In this document: in pieces, positions 1-4,520 of the stretch
How the letters are laid out: each line of letters starts with the position of its first letter
How positions within the stretch are numbered: the first letter of the stretch is position 1
The notes under the pieces: generated by a model
Database searches by the model: none
What the model was told of the DNA's origin: nothing
Seen by the model: only the letters and a program-made list of their open reading frames with translations
Translations under genes and position numbers: made by a program
Assembly (NCBI GenBank): GCA_044345075.1
Contig: JBIJBU010000113.1
Coordinates: 1-5,955 of the forward strand
Direction of reading: 5' to 3'
Source of the DNA: CAIKZY01 sp044345075
GTDB taxonomy: Bacteria > Actinomycetota > Actinomycetes > S36-B12
DNA: 5,955 bases

Positions 1-640
1 AACGACTCGTGCCTGAGTAAGCCGCGAAGACGACTGGCCGCACGACCGCGTCGGCGAGTGCTTCGCGGTAGCCATAGGTGTAGTCGGCCATCGACATGAT
101 CTCGTCAGACGACGGCGATGAGTACTGCACGAAAGGAATGCGTTCTTCGGGCTTGGTGCGAAACGGAGTGCCTGTCAGGCAAAGACGCCGCTGCGCCTCG
201 CTGAACGCGTTCTGCACGGCGTCGCCCCACGACAGGCTGTCGCCGGCGTGGTGGATCTCGTCGAGGATCACCAGCGTTCGCTTCGCGGTTGCACGTGCGC
301 GATGCAGCATCGGGTGAGACGCAACCTGCGCGTAGGTCGTGATGTAACCACTCGTATCACCGCGTACCGGGCCGTCGGCATTGGCAAGCTTCGGGTCGAG
401 AACGAGCGACACCGCGCTTGCCGCATCAGCCCACTGTGTGCGCAGGTGATCCGTGGGCACCACGACAATGACGCGATCAATTGCGCGCTTACTCATCAAA
501 TGAACTGCGAGAGTGAGTGCGAATGTCGTCTTGCCTGCTCCCGGAGTTGCCGTGACCAGGTAATCCTTCGGGTTCGCCTCGATGTACTGGGCGAGCGCTT
601 CCCGCTGCCATCGGCGCAGGGGTGATTTCCGGTTAGACAT
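1..640 (-). CDS. SF2 DEAD/DEAH-box helicase, N-terminal part (C-terminus cut by left edge)
   Basis: The reading frame opens at the ATG at 640 and stays open to the left edge, giving 213 residues of a longer protein. The first RecA-like lobe of a superfamily 2 helicase is clear: a Q-motif-like WQREAL near residue 11, Walker A TPGAGKT (residues 32-38, Lys37), motif Ia-like VVVPTDHLRTQW (59-70), the DEIHH motif II (127-131) that binds Mg-ATP, and motif III LTGTPFR (155-161). The family uses ATP hydrolysis to move on or remodel nucleic acid; the substrate here is unknown. The second helicase lobe (motifs IV-VI) would lie left of position 1. DEIHH with TGTPFR resembles the ResIII/UvrB-like group more than RNA-type DEAD proteins. 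The gene starts 26 bp after the methyltransferase stop on the same strand, so cotranscription is likely. No good Shine-Dalgarno is seen; a TAGACT hexamer lies 9 nt before the ATG. The helicase call is firm; the specific role is not. Confidence 0.93.
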   Translation of the reverse strand, partial: MSNRKSPLRRWQREALAQYIEANPKDYLVTATPGAGKTTFALTLAVHLMSKRAIDRVIVVVPTDHLRTQWADAASAVSLVLDPKLANADGPVRGDTSGYITTYAQVASHPMLHRARATAKRTLVILDEIHHAGDSLSWGDAVQNAFSEAQRRLCLTGTPFRTKPEERIPFVQYSSPSSDEIMSMADYTYGYREALADAVVRPVVFAAYSGTSR

Positions 641-661
641 TGCCGCGTGAGTCTATTGGCG

Positions 662-674
662 CGACGTTACGTCG
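662..674. repeat. Perfect 5-bp inverted repeat around the methyltransferase stop codon
   Basis: CGACG (662-666) and CGTCG (670-674) are perfect inverted arms. The three bases between them (667-669) are the TAA stop codon of the methyltransferase on the minus strand. There is no T-tract after it, so it does not look like an intrinsic terminator. It may be a weak RNA hairpin between two cotranscribed genes, or chance. Confidence 0.4.
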
Positions 675-1317
675 AAGGGACCTGACCGAATGCGTGTCGC
701 CTCACCCAGGCGTGCATGGCGATAGCCGCGGCTGCCCCAGCATTGATCGAGCGCGTGGAGCCGTACTGAGCGATGGAGAGAACGGCCGTGACCTCGGCCC
801 TTGCCTCATCGGTGAGCCCCTCCCCTTCCTGACCGAACAGCAGCATCGAGTTGGCAGGCAGGTCGAATGTCTCAATTGGCACGCAACCAGGCAGGTTGTC
901 GATACCGATCAGAACAACGTGATTTGCGCGGCACCAAGCGGCGAGCTCCGTTGCATTCTCGTGGTGATGCACGTGTTGATATCTATCGGTGACCATTGCC
1001 CCGCGACGATTCCATCGCTTGCGCCCGACAATGTGCACTTCCTTGGCCAGGAAAGCATTCGCAGTACGCACGACAGAGCCGATGTTGAAATCGTGATTGA
1101 AGTTCTCGATGGCCACGTGGAACGGATGACGCCTCGAGTCGAGATCCTCGACGATTGCGTCGAGTCGCCAGTAACGGTATTCATCAACGACATTTCTACG
1201 GTCGCCGTTGCTCAGCAGCTCGGGATCAAGTCGATCATCGTTGGGCCAGGGAAGTGGATGCGGGCCTAGGCCGTTCAGCTCGAGCTCATCGTCGGCGCGG
1301 GGGTCGGGCTCATCCAC
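667..1317 (-). CDS. TrmH/SpoU-family RNA 2'-O-ribose methyltransferase
   Basis: A 216-residue protein with the three SPOUT motifs of the TrmH/SpoU family, which transfers methyl from S-adenosylmethionine to a ribose 2'-OH of tRNA or rRNA. Motif 1 is HDFNIGSVVRTANAF (residues 75-89, catalytic-type Arg84). Motif 2 is LLFGQEGEGLT (159-169). Motif 3 is GSTRSINAGAAAAIAMH (186-202), the AdoMet-binding knot. In motif 3 the usual Ser-Leu-Asn-Val is Ser-Ile-Asn-Ala and the preceding Pro is absent; from memory this variant is common in one actinobacterial subgroup. About 70 residues precede motif 1, including GDRRNVVDEYRYW (38-50), and this segment looks conserved, supporting the GTG start at 1317. No Shine-Dalgarno is present; a TATCGT hexamer lies 6 nt upstream, fitting a leaderless mRNA. 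It is divergent from the DedA gene and is followed by the helicase gene. The RNA target cannot be told from sequence. Confidence 0.93.
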   Translation of the reverse strand: MDEPDPRADDELELNGLGPHPLPWPNDDRLDPELLSNGDRRNVVDEYRYWRLDAIVEDLDSRRHPFHVAIENFNHDFNIGSVVRTANAFLAKEVHIVGRKRWNRRGAMVTDRYQHVHHHENATELAAWCRANHVVLIGIDNLPGCVPIETFDLPANSMLLFGQEGEGLTDEARAEVTAVLSIAQYGSTRSINAGAAAAIAMHAWVRRHAFGQVPST

Positions 1318-1323
1318 ACGCCG

Positions 1324-1333
1324 ACGATAGCCT
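1324..1333. promoter_or_regulatory. Candidate bidirectional -10 core (ANNNTANNNT) between methyltransferase and DedA genes
   Basis: The sequence ACGATAGCCT contains two overlapping TANNNT hexamers. TATCGT reads on the minus strand (1329 to 1324) and ends 6 nt before the GTG at 1317. TAGCCT reads on the plus strand (1328-1333) and ends 7 nt before the GTG at 1341. They share the central TA at 1328-1329. The 23 bp between the start codons leaves no room for ordinary leaders, so both mRNAs would begin at or very near the start codon. I see no TTGACA-like -35 on either side. Actinobacteria commonly use TANNNT -10 elements and leaderless mRNAs; that this site works as a promoter is inference. Confidence 0.6.
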
Positions 1334-1340
1334 GGTAGGC

Positions 1341-1988
1341 GTGACCCCCGTACTTAGCGCTGTGACTGCCCTGGGCCCATCCTGGTTGAACCCCGAGACC
1401 ATCCTTACCAACTTCGGCGACATCGCCTTCTGGGTCGTGCTGGGGATCATCTTCGCTGAGTGCGGACTCCTGATCGGTTTCTTCCTGCCTGGCGACTCGC
1501 TGCTTTTCGTCACCGGCCTCTTCATCGCCCAGGGCTTCATCTCGATGAACATCTGGCTTGGCGCAATCCTGCTGACGATCGCCGCAATTGTCGGCAACGG
1601 CGTGGGCTACTGGATCGGCAAGAAAGCCGGACCAGCGCTATTCCGAAAGCCCGATTCGAAGCTCTTCAAGCGCGAGTACGTGGAGAAGACCGGCCATTTC
1701 TTCGAGAAGTACGGTGCCCGCGCGATCGTCATGGCACGGTTCGTGCCGATCGTGCGCACGTTCATCACCGCCATGGCAGGCATGGGTGGCATGAACTTCC
1801 GACGCTTCATCACCTTCAGCGCCATAGGCGGCGTGATCTGGGCCGGAGGCGTCACGATCCTCGGCTACTTCCTCGGCAACATCCCATTCGTCGAGAAGAA
1901 CATCGAGTTGATCCTGCTCCTCGTCGTTGTCATCAGCGTGATTCCGATCGTGATGGAGTGGATCAAGCACCGTCGCCAGCGCGCTTAG
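1341..1988 (+). CDS. DedA/VTT-family integral membrane protein
   Basis: A 215-residue polytopic membrane protein of the DedA (SNARE-associated/VTT) family, linked in other bacteria to lipid-carrier flipping, membrane homeostasis and proton-dependent resistance. The family signature is complete: FAECGLLIGFFLPGDSLLF (residues 38-56) with acidic residues Glu40 and Asp52 in the re-entrant segment; GNGVGYWIGKKAG (85-97); and ARFVPIVRTFITAMAGMGGM (132-151) with Arg133, Pro136 and Arg139. These residues and their spacing match the essential Glu/Asp and Arg pair known from E. coli YqjA/YghB. Hydrophobic spans fall near 28-65, 70-92, 158-180 and 187-206, and the C-terminus is basic (KHRRQRA). I chose the GTG at 1341: the frame is open further upstream but that part is not family-like and runs antisense into the methyltransferase. 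A second in-frame GTG is at 1362. No Shine-Dalgarno; TAGCCT lies 7 nt upstream. The stop overlaps the convergent cytochrome gene by 4 bp. The transported substrate is unknown. Confidence 0.93.
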   Translation: MTPVLSAVTALGPSWLNPETILTNFGDIAFWVVLGIIFAECGLLIGFFLPGDSLLFVTGLFIAQGFISMNIWLGAILLTIAAIVGNGVGYWIGKKAGPALFRKPDSKLFKREYVEKTGHFFEKYGARAIVMARFVPIVRTFITAMAGMGGMNFRRFITFSAIGGVIWAGGVTILGYFLGNIPFVEKNIELILLLVVVISVIPIVMEWIKHRRQRA

Positions 1989-2602
1989 TCGACGCGGGCG
2001 CCGCTCGACTCCTCACCACTCATGGCTCGTGCCCAGCCACGGTGCTCGCGCTCGGCCCACTCTCGAGGCACGAAGCCCGTGCGCAGGCCCTGGCGCGCAT
2101 AGGGGTCACGCATTGCCATGTAGACGTGGCCGACCACGACGACGGTGACGATCAACGCAAGCCAGTCATGCACGAAGGTGGCTCCGGTACGGATATCGAC
2201 AGAAAACAGTCCGTTAAACCAGAGCATCGCTCCCGTCACGAGCATCACGATGATGGCGCCGAACTGGAATGCAGAGTTGAGCTTCTGGCCGGCATTGAAC
2301 TTACCCACCTCGAGTTCTCGCCGCTGGCGATTGCCCGGGCGCAGCCACTGCCGGTCGACCTTCGTGAATCGGTTGAGCCTGCGAACATCAAGGCGGAAGG
2401 CGAGGAAGAAGAAGGCGATGATGATCGGTATCGGAAGCGCGAATCCCAGGATGACATGCGAGATCTTGAAGAAGTACCGATTACCCACGAGTGCGCTGAT
2501 ATCCGGGATGTAGAGGAATGCAGCAGTGACGATTAGCAGAGTGACGTCGAGCGCGATCAGTCGATGAGTCCATCGCTCGGCCCTGGAGAATCGGCGCAGC
2601 AT
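1985..2602 (-). CDS. Membrane b-type cytochrome (cytochrome b561 / formate dehydrogenase gamma-like)
   Basis: About 205 residues from the ATG at 2602, with four hydrophobic spans (near 14-32, 49-69, 112-129 and 145-163). Candidate haem-b ligands lie in or near them: His13 (ERWTHR), His49 (KISHVILG), His145 (FVHDWLAL) and His159 (VVGHVYMA), enough for two haems. FNAGQKLNSAFQFG (102-115) and FVHDWLALIV resemble the di-haem cytochrome b subunits of formate dehydrogenases and Ni-Fe hydrogenases, which pass electrons between an extracytoplasmic enzyme and the quinone pool. The gene follows the molybdoenzyme gene directly, so I infer it is that enzyme's membrane electron partner. The start is uncertain: in-frame ATGs at 2635 and 2623 would overlap the upstream gene by 29 or 17 bp, and the frame is open to an ATG at 2779. 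I prefer 2602 because the family-like sequence (LRRFSRAERW) begins there and it lies 4 nt after the upstream stop. The 3' end overlaps the DedA stop. Confidence 0.85.
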   Translation of the reverse strand: MLRRFSRAERWTHRLIALDVTLLIVTAAFLYIPDISALVGNRYFFKISHVILGFALPIPIIIAFFFLAFRLDVRRLNRFTKVDRQWLRPGNRQRRELEVGKFNAGQKLNSAFQFGAIIVMLVTGAMLWFNGLFSVDIRTGATFVHDWLALIVTVVVVGHVYMAMRDPYARQGLRTGFVPREWAEREHRGWARAMSGEESSGARVD

Positions 2603-2606
2603 GGCC

Positions 2607-3326
2607 TCAGACGACCGGAGCATCACTGCGCCCATTTGACTTGCCCACCCAAGCATCGATGTCATACCCACGGAGCTCCCAGTAACCGGGCTCGACGTCA
2701 GGTGTCGCCTCAATGCCATCAAGCCATTTGATCGACTTATAGGCATACATGGGCGCGACGAGCAGGCGGACCGGGCCACCGTGCTCCCGCGAGATGGGTG
2801 CGCCGTACATCGACGAGGCCACGAGAATATCGGGACGCATCCCCTGCTCCATCGTCAAGGACTCCGTGTAGACGCCATCAAAGGAAGTGAAGGCGAGGGC
2901 GGTGCCGTGTTCATCAAGACCGAATTCGGTGATGATGTCGCTGAGCAGGACGCCTGCCCACGGGACATCCTCAACTCGCCATCCGGTGACGCACTGGAAG
3001 TCCTTGGTCATCGACGTCTGCGGCATCGCGGCAAGATCGGCAAAGGTGAGCGTCGAGACTTTCGGGCCTGAGGTGATCTTCAGGCGGTAGTCGGCGATGC
3101 TCATCTCCGGATACCCATTGGTGACGGTGTAGATGCGGAACCCGCCGGTGGCCGGGATAACGCTCTGGAGCTGAGGAGCCACGGCTCCGACAGCACTCGA
3201 GGTCATGCTGGTCAACTGCTTTCCGAGGACGACACCGACAGCACCGACCCCAACCATGCCGAACACAATGCGCCGGCCGATCGGCTTGCCTTCGGCCGGA
3301 GTCAGGTCAACGTCTTCTGTTGTCAT
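2607..3326 (-). CDS. Molybdopterin-dependent oxidoreductase, sulfite oxidase / MsrP (YedY)-like fold
   Basis: A 239-residue single-domain molybdoenzyme of the sulfite oxidase/YedY superfamily. Cys112 in KDFQCVTGWRVEDVPWAGV (108-126) is the expected molybdenum thiolate ligand. Pterin-binding signatures follow: REHGGPVRLLVAP (180-192), YAYKSIKWLDGIE (194-206) and GYWELRGYDIDAWVG (214-228). The N-terminus carries GRRIVFGMVGVGAVGVVLG (17-35), an Arg-Arg pair followed by a hydrophobic stretch, consistent with a Tat signal or an uncleaved membrane anchor and thus an extracytoplasmic enzyme. No haem or dimerisation domain of classical sulfite oxidases is present, so it is closer in layout to MsrP-type reductases, which repair methionine sulfoxide. 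The substrate cannot be assigned. The ATG at 3326 is set by a near-perfect Shine-Dalgarno. The downstream cytochrome gene on the same strand very likely forms an operon with it. The family call is firm; sulfite oxidation versus sulfoxide reduction is open. Confidence 0.93.
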   Translation of the reverse strand: MTTEDVDLTPAEGKPIGRRIVFGMVGVGAVGVVLGKQLTSMTSSAVGAVAPQLQSVIPATGGFRIYTVTNGYPEMSIADYRLKITSGPKVSTLTFADLAAMPQTSMTKDFQCVTGWRVEDVPWAGVLLSDIITEFGLDEHGTALAFTSFDGVYTESLTMEQGMRPDILVASSMYGAPISREHGGPVRLLVAPMYAYKSIKWLDGIEATPDVEPGYWELRGYDIDAWVGKSNGRSDAPVV

Positions 3327-3329
3327 GAC

Positions 3330-3338
3330 ATCACCTCC
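3330..3338 (-). promoter_or_regulatory. Strong Shine-Dalgarno of the molybdoenzyme gene
   Basis: On the minus strand the bases read GGAGGTGAT, a nine-base match to the complement of the 16S rRNA 3' end. Its GGAGG core ends 7 nt before the ATG at 3326. It fixes that start and is the only strong ribosome binding site in the window; the other gene starts with visible upstream sequence lack one. Confidence 0.85.
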
Positions 3339-3443
3339 GCTGCTCCCAGGTGTCGCACGAGGATCATGCGCACTCTCATAAGACTAAGCGGAGACCGAAA
3401 AAGCACCAGTTACCAAGAAAATCATGGGCAACGCTGTGCGTGA

Positions 3444-3460
3444 GGCCGAATTCTTCAGCC
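3444..3460 (-). terminator. Weak hairpin downstream of pyrE, possible terminator
   Basis: GGCCGAA (3444-3450) and TTCAGCC (3454-3460) pair at six of seven positions around a 3-nt loop, starting 8 nt past the pyrE stop. No T-run follows on the minus strand, so this is at best a non-canonical terminator. Confidence 0.25.
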
Positions 3461-3467
3461 CACGTGA

Positions 3468-4010
3468 CTACTCGAGGCCGAGATCAGCCAGCGAGTAGGC
3501 GGCCCGATACTCGAGTCCACGCTCCTCGACAGCCGCTCGAGCCCCGCGGTCCACGATGACGGCGCAGGCAATAGTGGTCGCGCCATCCTCCGCGAGCGCA
3601 TCGACTGCGGTGAGTACGGAGGAACCAGTGGTCGAGGTGTCCTCGACTGCCAGCACGCGCTTGCCGGCCACCGAGGGGCCTTCGATGCGACGCTGCAGGC
3701 CATGTGCCTTCTCCGACTTACGCACGACGAAGGCATTGAGCTGCTCGCCATGGCGGGCGGCGTCATGCATCATCGCGGTCGCGACCGGGTCAGCACCGAG
3801 GGTGAGGCCGCCCACGGCATCGAAGTCGAGATCCGCGGTCAACTCGCGCATGACCTGACCAATAAGCGGCGCTGCAACGCTGTCGAGGGTCACGCGACGC
3901 AGGTCAACGTAGTAATCGGCCTCACGTCCGCTGGAGAGAATCACCTTGCCGCGCACCACGGCCTTCTCGATGATCTGGTCACGGAGCTGATTCCACGCGT
4001 CGCTGGGCAT
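3468..4010 (-). CDS. pyrE: Orotate phosphoribosyltransferase
   Basis: A 180-residue type I phosphoribosyltransferase. It catalyses orotate + PRPP to orotidine 5'-monophosphate + pyrophosphate, the fifth step of de novo pyrimidine synthesis in the cytoplasm. The PRPP-binding motif is VLAVEDTSTTGSS (residues 119-131) with the Glu123-Asp124 pair. The mobile catalytic loop is FVVRKSEKAHG (94-104), with Lys98, Lys101 and His103 spaced as in known OPRTases. KVILSSGREADYYVDLRRV (22-40) is the N-terminal substrate-binding region, and VGGLTLGADPVATAM (66-80) is also characteristic. The length matches the short actinobacterial and archaeal forms (E. coli PyrE is 213 residues). No other pyr gene is adjacent. 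The ATG at 4010 has no Shine-Dalgarno but a TAGGGT hexamer 6 nt upstream, so a leaderless mRNA is likely; leader-based attenuation, as for E. coli pyrE, would then be impossible. It is divergent from the 132-aa gene. Confidence 0.96.
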   Translation of the reverse strand: MPSDAWNQLRDQIIEKAVVRGKVILSSGREADYYVDLRRVTLDSVAAPLIGQVMRELTADLDFDAVGGLTLGADPVATAMMHDAARHGEQLNAFVVRKSEKAHGLQRRIEGPSVAGKRVLAVEDTSTTGSSVLTAVDALAEDGATTIACAVIVDRGARAAVEERGLEYRAAYSLADLGLE

Positions 4011-4016
4011 GCCCCA

Positions 4017-4026
4017 ACCCTATGCT
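4017..4026. promoter_or_regulatory. Candidate bidirectional -10 core (ANNNTANNNT) between pyrE and the 132-aa gene
   Basis: ACCCTATGCT contains TAGGGT on the minus strand (4022 to 4017), ending 6 nt before the pyrE ATG at 4010, and TATGCT on the plus strand (4021-4026), ending 7 nt before the GTG at 4034. The two share the TA at 4021-4022. Spacings to both starts equal those of the 1324-1333 site. No -35 is obvious. Promoter function is inferred. Confidence 0.6.
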
Positions 4027-4033
4027 CAGCGCC

Positions 4034-4432
4034 GTGACGAACGTGATGGTGCTCGGCGATGCGCCAGGCCTTGACGACCTAGCGGCAACGAGGGTGCTGC
4101 CGCCGGCCGGCGAGGCTCCGTTGGCAGCTCGGGTCTGCGCCGAGATCACCCGGCTGGCCCCGACACCACCCTTAGTGATCGTGGCAGTGGGCGACCTCGC
4201 CACCTTGCTGCCGGCGGTCGCCCTGGCCCAGCGGGCTGCCCGCAGGCAGGTTCTCGCCTACGTGCTGATCGACCCTGATTACCCGCCTGTCAGCGAGGGC
4301 TGGCCCGATGCCCGGGTCTACGTACTGGCCTCGCCCGGAGTCGACCTTCGCACGGCCGAACTCCGAGGTTGGGAGACCGGCCCAGTCACGAGCATGCGCG
4401 ACCTCATCTGGGAAATCTCCACCCAGCCATAG
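4034..4432 (+). CDS. Small protein of unknown function, possibly a degenerate alpha/beta-hydrolase-like fold
   Basis: A 132-residue protein I cannot assign to a characterised family. It is acidic, alanine- and leucine-rich, with no membrane span or signal peptide. Residues 47-83 alternate a hydrophobic strand (PLVIVAVGD), a helix (LLPAVALAQRAARR) and a second strand (VLAYVLIDPDYPP). This resembles the strand-helix-strand after the nucleophile elbow of alpha/beta hydrolases, but the elbow reads VAVGDL with no GxSxG serine, so catalysis by that route is unlikely. GWPDARVYVLAS (89-100) could be the next strand. This reading is weak inference from pattern alone. I chose the GTG at 4034 over the in-frame ATG at 4022, because the ATG lies inside the -10 hexamers and only 11 bp from the divergent pyrE start. 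Neither has a Shine-Dalgarno. The gene stands alone on its strand, 88 bp before the protease gene. Confidence 0.75.
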   Translation: MTNVMVLGDAPGLDDLAATRVLPPAGEAPLAARVCAEITRLAPTPPLVIVAVGDLATLLPAVALAQRAARRQVLAYVLIDPDYPPVSEGWPDARVYVLASPGVDLRTAELRGWETGPVTSMRDLIWEISTQP

Positions 4433-4465
4433 GGAACCAACGCGCCGATAGCCCAGTCAAAGCAA

Positions 4466-4484
4466 TGATCACCGCCGGTGGTCA
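4466..4484. repeat. 8-bp inverted repeat upstream of the protease gene
   Basis: TGATCACC (4466-4473) and GGTGGTCA (4477-4484) are inverted arms around a 3-nt loop. As RNA all eight pairs form, one as a U-G wobble. It lies between the 132-aa gene's stop and the protease's presumed promoter, about 25 bp before the candidate -10. It could be a U-tail-less terminator for the upstream gene or an operator for the protease; the sequence does not decide. Confidence 0.45.
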
Positions 4485-4508
4485 GGTACTTCCTGCCGCC
4501 TGCAGACG

Positions 4509-4514
4509 TAATCT
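4509..4514 (+). promoter_or_regulatory. Candidate -10 element of the protease gene (leaderless type)
   Basis: TAATCT fits TANNNT and ends 6 nt before the ATG at 4521, the same distance as at the two minus-strand divergent starts. The GGAG at 4515-4518 is only 2 nt from the ATG, too close to work as a normal Shine-Dalgarno. I infer a leaderless or nearly leaderless mRNA. No clear -35. Confidence 0.5.
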
Positions 4515-4520
4515 GGAGAT

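Larger units (their letters stand above)
3327..3467. other. Intergenic stretch between pyrE and the molybdoenzyme gene
   Basis: These 141 bp separate two minus-strand genes and are somewhat richer in A/T than the flanking genes around 3375-3425. They contain the Shine-Dalgarno at 3330-3338 and TANNNT-type hexamers on the minus strand (TATGAG at 3375-3380, TAGTCT at 3381-3386) that could be part of the molybdoenzyme promoter, but I could not pair either with a convincing -35. A weak imperfect hairpin lies at 3444-3460. I see no coding sequence here. Confidence 0.6.

Noticed and set aside
640..1269. 209-codon plus-strand open frame
   Set aside because: It is entirely antisense to the methyltransferase gene, whose three motifs are intact. 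No family signature in the antisense protein.
1155..1340. Upstream extension of the DedA frame to an ATG at 1155
   Set aside because: The extra 62 residues are antisense to the methyltransferase and are Arg-rich; DedA-like sequence begins after the GTG at 1341.
1460..2536. 358-codon plus-strand open frame
   Set aside because: It runs in a shifted frame through the DedA gene and then antisense to the cytochrome gene. Its translation is dominated by Arg, His and Asp/Glu runs typical of out-of-frame high-GC DNA and shows no domain.
2636..2779. N-terminal extension of the cytochrome b frame to an ATG at 2779
   Set aside because: The added 48 residues lie wholly inside the 3' coding part of the molybdoenzyme gene, are Ser/Met-rich, and do not resemble a cytochrome N-terminus.
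4022..4033. ATG at 4022 as start of the 132-aa gene
   Set aside because: It overlaps the candidate -10 hexamers of both divergent genes and lies 11 bp from the pyrE start; the GTG at 4034 fits the promoter spacing better.
4515..4518. GGAG as Shine-Dalgarno of the protease gene
   Set aside because: Only 2 nt separate it from the ATG, too close for ordinary ribosome binding.
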